Source of the DNA: an uncultured Rhodopirellula sp.
GTDB lineage: Bacteria > Planctomycetota > Planctomycetia > Pirellulales > Pirellulaceae
Reading direction: 5' to 3'
Assembly: GCA_913061385.1 (NCBI GenBank)
Contig: CAJXTM010000194.1
Span: forward strand, 1 to 6,885
DNA: 6,885 nt
Of the stretch, positions 1-6,594 are shown in pieces. Below the pieces are notes generated by a model. The model ran no database searches. It was not told where the DNA came from and worked only from the letters and a program-made list of their open reading frames with translations. Position numbers and translations under genes: made by a program. Every line of letters starts with the position of its first letter. Position 1 is the stretch's first letter.

Positions 1-46
1 TACACGTAAGGAGTCGTCGGCAGCGTCAGATGTGTATAAGAGACAG
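1..46 (+). other. Illumina Nextera adapter contamination (left end)
   Basis: This is not genomic sequence. Positions 28-46 are the 19-bp Tn5 mosaic end used in Nextera transposomes. Positions 14-27 are the Nextera read-1 adapter part, 6-13 read GTAAGGAG, which I recognise as the i5 index S505, and 1-5 are the end of the P5 arm. The genomic insert begins at 47. The same construct occurs inverted at the right end. Any feature using these bases is artefactual. Confidence 0.97.
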
Positions 47-72
47 CCTCTGAACAGTGTTGATATTTATAG

Positions 73-1449
73 ATGAACGGATTTGCACCACGCGGACTTT
101 ACCTTTCAATTCTCGCAGGTCTCTGTTGTGCACCACTGCAACTTTGGGCGCAGGATGCTTCATTAAGTTCGTGGGCCGATAGCGAGGCCAAAGCGTCTAT
201 TATCAGATTTGTCGAGTCGGTGACCGATCCGACGAGTGAGCAGTTTGTGGCAGAGGCAGATCGGATCGCGGTTTTCGACAACGATGGAACTCTGTGGCCC
301 GAAAATCCACTGCCTTTTCAGCTCTGTTTTGCGTTGGATGAACTGAAGCGACTTGCGCCTCAGCATCCAGAGTGGAATGATAATGAACTGCTTGCCGCCG
401 CTCTGAACGGAAATCTGGATGTGATCAAAGCGGATTTGAAATCTGCGCTGATTGCGATTTTAGGTGCGACACATTCCGGCATGACGACGGCCGACTTTCA
501 GGAACGCGTTACCACATGGATGAAGCAAGCGAAGCATACCAAGTATCAAAGACTTTATTCCGAACTAGCCTACCAACCCATGTTGGAGGTGCTCAGTTAT
601 TTGCGGGCAAATGGTTTCAAAACCTACATTGTGTCCGGAGGAGGAATCGACTTCATGAGGGCGTGGGCTGAGGATGTCTATGGAATACCTCCTCAGCAGG
701 TTATCGGTTCACAGGGGGGAGTTGTTTTTCAGATCAACGATGGTGTTGCTGAAATTGTGAAACAGGGGCAGCTTGAGTTTCTAGATGACAAAGAGGGCAA
801 GCCTGTCGGGATCTACCGGCAAATTGGGAAACGTCCCATTCTCGCTTTTGGGAACTCGGATGGTGATAAGCAGATGTTGGAGTGGACCACGTTAGGCCAA
901 TCACCAGGACTGGGACTCATTGTTCACCATACGGATGCTGAACGAGAGTACGCTTATGATCGGCACCCTAAGAGCAGCGGTAAGTTGGATGTTGCGTTGG
1001 ATGAGGCTGCTGGCAAAGGCTGGGTACTTGTTGACATGGCCAAAGACTGGAACACCGTTTTTATCGGTTCAGAGGAGAAGAATGAAATGACGCTTGATTC
1101 GATAATCGGGCCAACTTGGATGCTTGAGACTATCAACGGACAGAAAGTAGTCGATCAGTCGAGCACGAGTATGATTCTTGGAGCGGGTGGAAAAGTTGCC
1201 GGCAACACCGGGGTGAATCGCTACAGTGGGACAGTTACCGTGAGTGCCAACGCCATTTCGTTCGGTCCATTGGCAACAACTCGACGAGCGGGACCACCAG
1301 CATTGATGGCCCAGGAATCAAAGTTTCTCAAGGCCATCTCTGAAGCGACGTCCATGAAGCTTGCAGTTGATGGAATGTTGACCTTGAGTAATGATCGCGA
1401 TGCACCTGTCCTGCGGTTTTTCGCCAATCGAGCAGGCTCAGCAGAGTAG
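73..1449 (+). CDS. Secreted HAD-family phosphatase with C-terminal META domain
   Basis: This encodes 458 aa with a signal peptide at about residues 1-27 (hydrophobic core, then LQLWAQ/DAS), so the protein probably acts outside the cytoplasm. Residues 60-330 form a haloacid dehalogenase-like hydrolase. Motif I is FDNDGTLW (68-75), giving Asp69 as presumed nucleophile and Asp71 as acid/base. Motif II is the Ser of YIVSGGG (Ser188). Lys243 or Lys253 could be the motif III lysine, and motif IV is FGNSDGD (259-265). This arrangement predicts Mg-dependent phosphomonoester hydrolysis; the substrate is unknown. Residues about 341-453 match the META (HslJ/DUF306) fold: TWMLETINGQ, then GNTGVNRYSG, then a typical LMAQESKFLKAI helix. 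The usual META Cys of GCN is Val381 here. The gene stops 8 bases before an arylsulfatase remnant; HAD proteins of this FDNDGTLW type are often next to arylsulfatases. No clear Shine-Dalgarno precedes the ATG, but the signal peptide supports this start. The upstream region is cut by the contig end. Confidence 0.88.
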   Translation: MNGFAPRGLYLSILAGLCCAPLQLWAQDASLSSWADSEAKASIIRFVESVTDPTSEQFVAEADRIAVFDNDGTLWPENPLPFQLCFALDELKRLAPQHPEWNDNELLAAALNGNLDVIKADLKSALIAILGATHSGMTTADFQERVTTWMKQAKHTKYQRLYSELAYQPMLEVLSYLRANGFKTYIVSGGGIDFMRAWAEDVYGIPPQQVIGSQGGVVFQINDGVAEIVKQGQLEFLDDKEGKPVGIYRQIGKRPILAFGNSDGDKQMLEWTTLGQSPGLGLIVHHTDAEREYAYDRHPKSSGKLDVALDEAAGKGWVLVDMAKDWNTVFIGSEEKNEMTLDSIIGPTWMLETINGQKVVDQSSTSMILGAGGKVAGNTGVNRYSGTVTVSANAISFGPLATTRRAGPPALMAQESKFLKAISEATSMKLAVDGMLTLSNDRDAPVLRFFANRAGSAE

Positions 1450-1457
1450 GTCATGTT

Positions 1458-2825
1458 TACGCTGCTGGCCGTTACGTTGCGGTCAAAATCAGCCAATCTG
1501 GCTGGGCGTCTGACTTGCTGGAAATGCGCACTTGCCTGACAAAGGTCGGTCTGCCTGGTGCGTCAGTGGGGATGCAAGTTGAAGATCTAACGATTGCAGG
1601 CTTGTTAAAGCCGCTTGGTTACGCCACCCGGCAGTCTGGTGAAAATCATCTCGGTGATCGTGATGAAATGTTGCCTGCAAATCATGGTTTTGATGAGTTT
1701 TATGGCAACTTGTATCACCTCAATGCTGAGGAAGAGCCAGAACATCGCGACTATCCCAGGGATCCCGAATTCCGCAAAATGTAGGGTCCGCGTGGTGTGC
1801 TGAACGCCTTTGCAAATGGAGAAATCAAGGATAACGATCCACTGACGCGAAAGCGTATGGAAACCATTGATGACGACGTTGCATCCAGAGCCGCAAATTT
1901 CATGGAGCAACAGGTTGAAGAAGATAAACCGTTTTTTGTCTGGGGCAACTTCACGTACATGCACTTCCGAACCTATGTCAAGCAAGAGAGTCGGGGGCAG
2001 GCAGGACGCTGGATGAGTGAGTACGCTGATGCAATGATCGATCACGATAAGAACGTGTGAACGGTACTCGATGAAATTGATGACTTGGGAATCGGTGACA
2101 ACACCTTTTTTGATGTACAGCACCCATAACGGTCCCCACATGAACAGCAGGCCTGATGCAGCAATTACCGCCTTTCGAAACGAGGGAAATGCGAATTGGG
2201 AGGGAGCTTATCGCATTTCTGCCATGATTCGTTGGCCACAAAAATCAAGCCAGACAGCGTGTCCAACGAGATCGTTTCGCACTTGGACTGGTTGTCATCG
2301 CTGTTTGCAATGGCAGGTGAACCCGGCATCAGGTGAACAGGCATCAAGTCAAAGTTGCTCAAGTTTCTCCAGGGGCATGAGGCAAATGGTCGAGATTATA
2401 AGCTGCATTTGGATGGATTTAATCTGGTTCCCTACCTGAAGGGCGAGAGAGAAAAGGGGCCACGCGAGTCATTCCTGTACTGCAATGATGATCAACAGAT
2501 CACAGGCCTGCGTTTTGATAATTGGAATGTTGTGTTTCTTGAACAACGTGTTCAAGGTACGCTGCAGGTTTGGGCTGAACCGTTCGTGAATCTCCGCGTG
2601 CCAAAGATATTCAACCTCAGGCTTGATCCCTACGAGCGTGCGGATGTCACCTCAAATACCTATTACGAATGGTTGCTTGATCGCGTGTTCCTGCTTTCAC
2701 CAGCTCAGGAGTATGTTGGTGATTTCTTGAAAACGTGTAAGGAGTTTCCACCTCGTCAGGCAGCTGCAGTTTTTAACCTCGACTCAGTCCTGCGTAAGTT
2801 AAAAGAAGGGGGCGGCGCGAGATGA
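1458..2825 (+). pseudogene. Decayed arylsulfatase (sulfatase family) pseudogene
   Basis: Reading mainly in one frame gives a continuous match to a bacterial arylsulfatase: RTCLTKVGLPGA, then ENHLGDRDE, HGFDEFYGNLYHLNAEEEPEH, FRTYVKQESRGQAGRW, MIDHDKN, NGPHMNS, NWEGAYR, SVSNEIVSHLDWL, LHLDGFNLVPYL, RFDNWNVVFLEQR and FNLRLDPYERADVTSNTYY, ending at TGA 2823-2825. In-frame stops are TAG 1782-1784, TGA 2058-2060 and TGA 2334-2336. One extra T in the run 2106-2111 shifts the frame, and one missing base near the A run 2240-2244 restores it. The signal peptide, the first metal-binding Asp pair and a clear formylglycine motif are missing; YAAGR at 1458-1472 may be what is left of CTAGR. Active-site Lys, His, Asp and Lys are substituted. 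An intact protein would be a secreted sulfate-ester hydrolase acting on sulfated polysaccharide. Conserved tracts remain long, so decay is fairly recent. It is almost certainly non-functional. Confidence 0.93.
2315..2345 (+). repeat. 15/16-nt tandem duplication within the sulfatase pseudogene
   Basis: Two adjacent copies of AGGTGAAC(CC/A)GGCATC occupy 2315-2330 and 2331-2345. The first copy encodes the expected GEPGI of the sulfatase. The second is a 15-nt in-frame insertion, and its phase creates TGA at 2334-2336. The copies differ only by CCC versus CA in the middle, which suggests replication slippage followed by small changes. Confidence 0.8.
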
Positions 2826-2868
2826 TGTCGAGATAAGAGTCATGCGTTTGAGTATTTGCGTCTGAGAT

Positions 2869-2911
2869 AAGGAGGCAGTGATTGACTTGGGTAATCGCTG
2901 CCTTCTTTTTT
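2869..2911 (+). terminator. Intrinsic terminator after the sulfatase pseudogene
   Basis: Arms at 2869-2883 and 2893-2907 form a 15-bp stem with no mismatches and two G-U pairs around a 9-nt loop. The T run at 2906-2911 follows directly. It lies 44 nt after the pseudogene stop and would end transcription from the HAD gene through the dead sulfatase. The structure is intact although the gene it served is not. Confidence 0.87.
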
Positions 2912-3313
2912 GCTTGAACAGGGCAGCTAGGTGAGTCGATGCTTGAGCATTCGGTAGGTAGTGACACCGGCATCCATGATGTGTTCAGCTCGACTATTTC
3001 AATTGAAGCGTCGGGGCACCCCAGCGGCCTTGATGCAGTGATGGGGGGAACCGGTTCATAGGCGTCTGGTTGGGGAGAAGGAGCCAAGGGAGACTGGATT
3101 GGTTCTGCAGTAGGTACGAAGGAACTGGTGGGTGCTTTCGGATGGTTTTAGAAGTCCGGAGTTAGGCTGGAGGCCGCGGTTCCGTGGAATTTCACCTATT
3201 TGCCGATGCCGATGCCAAGTTGCGGCGGCGGTGAGTCACCAAAGATGCATGATTGCGAGCTGGGACAGGGGGTTTGACCCGATCAACGGTTTTCTGGCAC
3301 GTGATTTTGCACT

Positions 3314-3370
3314 CCGCTGAGGGCTATCACGATCCTCGCAAGCTTTCATGCCGCATTCAGCGGTGATAGC
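3314..3370. repeat. Two interleaved inverted repeats (pseudoknot-like order)
   Basis: CCGCTGA (3314-3320) is complementary to TCAGCGG (3357-3363). GCTATCAC (3323-3330) is complementary to GTGATAGC (3363-3370). The order of arms is A-B-A'-B', so the two stems interlock rather than nest and share only base 3363. In RNA this is an H-type pseudoknot topology or a pair of competing hairpins. It lies about 220 nt upstream of the next gene. No known riboswitch class is recognised. Confidence 0.4.
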
Positions 3371-3396
3371 GATCAGGTGAGCTTTTGTGCTTGAAA

Positions 3397-3409
3397 ATCG
3401 TTAAACGAT
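3397..3409. promoter_or_regulatory. 13-bp palindrome, possible operator
   Basis: ATCGTT-A-AACGAT is a perfect palindrome with 6-bp arms around one base, in an AT-rich stretch upstream of the secreted protein gene. The size suits a dimeric regulator site, but no regulator is encoded here and no second copy was noticed. Confidence 0.25.
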
Positions 3410-3455
3410 GCTTAAATGCTGAAAAGGGGCTGATACATGCAACCCAACTTGTGTC

Positions 3456-3461
3456 TATACT
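3456..3461 (+). promoter_or_regulatory. Weak candidate -10 element (TATACT)
   Basis: TATACT differs from the sigma-70 -10 consensus at one base. No good -35 hexamer lies at 16-18 bp. If used, it would give a leader of about 125 nt before the ATG at 3593. Confidence 0.2.
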
Positions 3462-3592
3462 ATTTTTCCCGCCGGATGTACCGGCTCGGACTCATTTACC
3501 TCGCCAGTGCTTCGGCTACCTCAGGTCCTGTGCTTGTTGTGTTGCGGATGTGTTGGGCGAAATCAATCTTACAAGTGATCCACACCGACACA

Positions 3593-5131
3593 ATGAAAAG
3601 CGCCGTTTGCATTCCCCTGTTGTTGACGTTCTTGCTCACGCCCTCACTCGCTACCGCGCAGTTCGCCGGCATGAGAGTTCGGGTACCTGCAGACGCTAAC
3701 ACGCTTGTTTTAATTAACGCCCAGAAAATGTTCGGGTCCCGTATCGCTGACCGAGAGGGCTGGAAAGCCAAACGGCAGGCTGCTTACGCATCCGGAATTT
3801 CCGCTTTGCCACCTGGAGCAACGGAGGTGTTGCTCGCAGGCCGTCATGATCTTCATTTTGGGCATGAAGCATTGTGGGAACTCGGCATGATGAAGTTCAG
3901 TGAGGACAAAGCTGTGCTGGACGTTGCGACGCATTACGGTGGTTCGATGGATGAGATCGGCGGCCACACCGCCGTGCGACTTCCTGATGATCACTTTGTG
4001 CTGCAGATGGGGCCAGCTTTCATGGCGTCTTATACGCCTGCAAACCGGCAAGATGTGTCTCGCTGGTTACGACAGACAAACATATCGCCACCTGGTGGCC
4101 ATCTTTCACCTTATCTTCAAGAGGCGTTCACCTACGCCACTAAGGTTGGGACCCCAATCATTATGGCGATGGACCTCGGTGGCCTCGTCTCGTTGACCGA
4201 GATAGAGCAACGAATTTCGAAGCTTGATGCACTCAAGGGGGCGAACGTTCCCGGCAAAGAATTGGTAAGTCTTCTTCAAGGTATTCAGGGAATCACGCTG
4301 GGGATCTCGATTGATGATTCCGAGCTCGGGGCGGTTCGTGTGGACTTCGCCGATTCTGCTGAAATCCTTGCCAAGGTGGGTAAACCACTGCTGCTCGAGA
4401 TTCTTAAAAACCAAGGTGCAATGATTGATGACTTTGAAAAGTGGGAACCGTCGGTCAGTGGTAACACTTTCATGTTGCGTGGGAATCTTGGCGATGAAGG
4501 TACTCGTAAGCTGATGAGTGTGATGGAATTGCCTGCGTCGATGACACATGCTGTTCAAGATGCAAGCTCGCCCGGCTCTGACAACGAAAAACAGGCGAAG
4601 CTGCTTGCAACACAGCAGTATTGGAATTCGCTGAACACCTTGATGGACGACCTTAGGGATGATCACCATTTTCAATCGTTCGGGCAAGGAGCGATCTGGT
4701 ACGACAAATACTCGCGAAAAATTGATCGATTGCCGATCTTGAATGTCGATCCCGATCTGGTCAATTTTGGAGCAACAATCGCAGCTACCTTTAGAAATTG
4801 TGAGAGCATCATGAAGGGGGTTGGTATGTCCAGTGCCTTGAGAGTGTCGCAAACTGGTGGTAGTGGAGCTTCCGGTTATTCGAACAGTTCCTATGGGGGC
4901 TACCGAGCGAGTATGGGGAATGGCTCGACCCCCTATGGTCCGCAAGGAATGGGTTCAGGAGTCAGTGCCATGAATGCTTCGCGTCAGCAACAGGGCCGCG
5001 AAATCGCGCAGATTCATACACAGGAACGCTCTAAAGGTGCAAAAAGTCTGCAGGATATTTGGAGCCAAATTGCTGGGGAGACCGCTGCCATGCGTAGGGA
5101 GCTGGTTAACAAATACAGCGCGAATTTCTAA
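3593..5131 (+). CDS. Secreted protein of unknown function with Gly/Ser/Tyr-rich segment
   Basis: The start at 3593 gives 512 aa. The frame stays open back to an ATG at 3437, but the 52 extra residues look non-coding. From 3593 there is a textbook signal peptide: MKS, a hydrophobic core, and cleavage after ATA (residue 22) before QFAG. No clear Shine-Dalgarno is visible. The mature part has VRVPADANTLVLINAQKMF near residues 29-47, a RQDVSRWLR segment (162-170), and PIIMAMDLGGLVSLTEIEQR (198-217) before an alpha/beta-looking middle. Residues about 421-465 are low complexity, rich in Gly, Ser and Tyr, and about 470-512 is a charged, probably helical tail. It resembles planctomycete secreted proteins of unknown function that I recognise only by overall style; no catalytic motif is visible. 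Transcription probably ends at the terminator 5168-5204, making it monocistronic. Confidence 0.82.
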   Translation: MKSAVCIPLLLTFLLTPSLATAQFAGMRVRVPADANTLVLINAQKMFGSRIADREGWKAKRQAAYASGISALPPGATEVLLAGRHDLHFGHEALWELGMMKFSEDKAVLDVATHYGGSMDEIGGHTAVRLPDDHFVLQMGPAFMASYTPANRQDVSRWLRQTNISPPGGHLSPYLQEAFTYATKVGTPIIMAMDLGGLVSLTEIEQRISKLDALKGANVPGKELVSLLQGIQGITLGISIDDSELGAVRVDFADSAEILAKVGKPLLLEILKNQGAMIDDFEKWEPSVSGNTFMLRGNLGDEGTRKLMSVMELPASMTHAVQDASSPGSDNEKQAKLLATQQYWNSLNTLMDDLRDDHHFQSFGQGAIWYDKYSRKIDRLPILNVDPDLVNFGATIAATFRNCESIMKGVGMSSALRVSQTGGSGASGYSNSSYGGYRASMGNGSTPYGPQGMGSGVSAMNASRQQQGREIAQIHTQERSKGAKSLQDIWSQIAGETAAMRRELVNKYSANF

Positions 5132-5167
5132 GTCAGACGTAACGTATCCCAAAACGAAGAAGTATCG

Positions 5168-5204
5168 AAAGCGCCAGTTGCACACATGTGTGACTGGCGT
5201 TTTT
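5168..5204 (+). terminator. Intrinsic terminator after the secreted protein gene
   Basis: CGCCAGT (5172-5178) pairs with ACTGGCG (5193-5199). A flanking G-U pair and three A-T pairs extend the stem outward. A 2-nt bulge (5179-5180) leads into CACACA/TGTGTG, which closes a short apical loop. Five T follow at 5200-5204. The structure begins 37 nt after the stop codon. Confidence 0.8.
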
Positions 5205-5552
5205 CTGTGGTGTGCTGGTTGGCTCGTAGGCATCCCGGTGCCTCTTGTTGGGGCAGTTTGATCATCACTGAGCACTCGAGCGGTCTTCTGGGCATCGGTC
5301 GGGGCCCTCTCGCGGTTTGATCTCCAGTCACGTCCATTACAAAACAGTGTGTTGTAAATCTGTTTGTTTCGAACGATCAAAGGTCGCACGGTCGGCTTAC
5401 TACGGCAGATTGATGTTGGCTACTTGTTGAAAACGGACGTTCGCTCTAACCTCGGTGGATTACAGGTGGCGAGCAAACTTGTTGGTTCTCTTGCGGTGGC
5501 GTCGGCTGTCACAGCGACCAATGTTTTGTGAATGATTTACAGGTGAGAGACG
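5205..5552. other. Intergenic region without a recognisable gene
   Basis: About 350 bases separate the terminator from the SnoaL-like gene. No frame on either strand is convincing. One AT-rich dyad (5337-5357) is listed separately. The motif TTACAGGTG occurs twice, just upstream of 5470 and again at the ribosome binding site of the next gene. No strong promoter pair was found. Confidence 0.6.
5337..5357. promoter_or_regulatory. AT-rich dyad, possible operator or weak hairpin
   Basis: TTACAAAAC (5337-5345) and GTGTTGTAA (5349-5357) pair at 8 of 9 positions around a 3-nt loop. A moderately T-rich stretch follows, but no uninterrupted T run. It could be a weak terminator or a protein-binding dyad; the function is not shown. 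Confidence 0.25.
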
Positions 5553-6509
5553 ATGGATTTGTGGGTCAAATTTGCGTGCAGGGTGATGAATTATCACGTG
5601 CTGCGGATGACGGCAGTGTTAATTTTGGTTGTGGGTTGCAGAATCTGCTCTGGGCAGGCTGCAGGTATTCCGAATCAGGCAGAGGATGAACAGGCAATAC
5701 GGGAGGCTGTTGCTTCGTATGTTGATGCATTCAATCAACAGGACCCGCAGGAAGTTGCCTCGCATTGGTCACCCGAGGCTGTCTATGTAACACCGATCGA
5801 CGGACGCAGAATCATCGGCCGGAAAGCAATCGAAGAACAATTTGCCACTATTTTCAATAGTGCCAAAGGGTTGGAAATCAGTGTAGCTGTTGAGTCGATT
5901 CAGTTCGTGTCACCGAATGTTGCCGTCGAACAGGGACAGGCCACTTTCTTGCGACCCGAAGCTAATGCTCAGGTGACTGGGTATTCCGCAGTGCATGTTC
6001 GCCGGGACGGAGCTTGGTTGTTGGATCGTGTAGAGGAAAAAAATGTTGAGATGCATGTATCCAATTATCAGCATCTGAAACAACTTGAATGGTTGGTGGG
6101 ATCATGGGTTGATCAAGATCAGACAGGTCGCATCGAAACTGTTTGTCATTGGACCAAAAATCAGAATTTTCTTCATCGAGCCTTTACCGTTTCAGGCCTG
6201 CAGGGGATCCATCTGTCGGGAATGCAAATCATTGGTTGGGATGCCGTTGAAAAACGAATCCGTTCATGGACTTTTGATTCAGATGGAGGCTTTGCAACTG
6301 GTCTCTGGTCTTCCGATGAGACTGATTCTCAGCAACCGGAAACTTGGCACGTTCGGAAAAAAGGGCACACGGCATCTGGGCATACGACTTCCGCTGTCAA
6401 TGTGCTGACTCGCAATGGGAAAGCCGGCTTCGCCTTTAAATCTGTAAGCCGTACGTTCGATGGCCAGATCTTGCCTAACATTCCCGAAGTCATTGTGACA
6501 CGGCAGTGA
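5553..6509 (+). CDS. Exported SnoaL-like (DUF4440/SgcJ-EcaC type) protein with DUF1579-like C-terminal domain
   Basis: This encodes 318 aa. The start at 5553 is preceded by AGGTGA at 5541-5546, a reasonable Shine-Dalgarno at 6-nt spacing; ATGs at 5586 and 5607 are alternatives. The N-terminus has a hydrophobic segment ending LILVVGC. Cys29 could be a lipobox cysteine; alternatively cleavage falls after SGQA (residue 36). Residues about 43-165 match the SnoaL-like NTF2 fold of the SgcJ/EcaC group: DEQAIREAVASYVDAFNQQD, then HWSPEAVYVTP, GRKAIEEQF and a closing DGAWLLDRV. Residues about 175-317 resemble a DUF1579-type beta-barrel domain: LEWLVGSW (178-185), IIGWD (226-230), RSWTFDSDGGF (237-247) and a final VTR. 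Both folds are known for binding small hydrophobic ligands, but no catalytic residue or substrate can be assigned. 'Oxidoreductase' in the family name is not supported by anything seen here. The gene is flanked by spacers and is probably expressed alone. Confidence 0.85.
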   Translation: MDLWVKFACRVMNYHVLRMTAVLILVVGCRICSGQAAGIPNQAEDEQAIREAVASYVDAFNQQDPQEVASHWSPEAVYVTPIDGRRIIGRKAIEEQFATIFNSAKGLEISVAVESIQFVSPNVAVEQGQATFLRPEANAQVTGYSAVHVRRDGAWLLDRVEEKNVEMHVSNYQHLKQLEWLVGSWVDQDQTGRIETVCHWTKNQNFLHRAFTVSGLQGIHLSGMQIIGWDAVEKRIRSWTFDSDGGFATGLWSSDETDSQQPETWHVRKKGHTASGHTTSAVNVLTRNGKAGFAFKSVSRTFDGQILPNIPEVIVTRQ

Positions 6510-6539
6510 GTTCGCTAACGCTAGCTTTCTACCTTTTGT

Positions 6540-6557
6540 TCGGCAAGTTCTTGCCGA
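6540..6557. other. Short hairpin after the SnoaL-like gene
   Basis: TCGGCAA and TTGCCGA form a perfect 7-bp stem around GTTC, 31 nt after the stop. No T run follows on either strand, so it is at best a weak terminator or a transcript-stabilising hairpin. Confidence 0.35.
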
Positions 6558-6565
6558 TCCGAGAA

Positions 6566-6594
6566 TTCATTCAACTATTTCAGGTGTTTATAAT
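6566..6594 (+). promoter_or_regulatory. Candidate sigma-70 promoter overlapping the first ATG of the last gene
   Basis: TATAAT at 6589-6594 is a perfect -10 hexamer. TTCATT at 6566-6571 is a poor -35 at 17-bp spacing. Transcription would begin near 6601, after the ATG at 6593, which would favour translation from 6626 or 6629. Confidence 0.3.

Larger units (their letters stand above)
2912..3592. other. Long intergenic region without a recognisable gene
   Basis: About 680 bases lie between the terminator and the chosen start of the next gene. Short open frames exist on both strands, but none has a credible start, a recognisable protein motif or a plausible composition. A minus-strand frame across 2773-3087 runs through the terminator and the pseudogene end, so I do not accept it. 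The part from 3314 onward contains dyad symmetry, listed separately, and may hold the promoter of the next gene. Remnants of an older gene cannot be excluded. Confidence 0.6.

Noticed and set aside
2058..2060. TGA as selenocysteine or other recoding in the sulfatase
   Set aside because: It stands at a position where Gly is expected. Other lesions include a TAG, indels and lost active-site residues, and no recoding hairpin is apparent.
1458..2825. Sulfatase stops and frameshifts as sequencing errors only
   Set aside because: Adapters show Illumina data, where such a density of indels is unusual. Missense changes at catalytic sites and a diverged tandem duplication cannot be explained this way. 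The two homopolymer indels still deserve a read check.
2773..3087. Minus-strand open frame of 104 codons
   Set aside because: It overlaps the sulfatase 3' end and the terminator, has no recognisable motif and no plausible start signal.
3132..3320. Plus-strand open frame of 62 codons in the spacer
   Set aside because: Its Arg/Cys-rich composition looks random, it has no ribosome binding site, and it has no neighbour relationship to support it.
4106..4945. Minus-strand open frame of 279 codons
   Set aside because: It lies wholly antisense within the secreted protein gene, whose own frame has a signal peptide and sensible composition. It is a shadow frame.
6540..6557. Intrinsic terminator after the SnoaL-like gene
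   Set aside because: The stem is perfect, but no T run follows, so I list it only as a hairpin.
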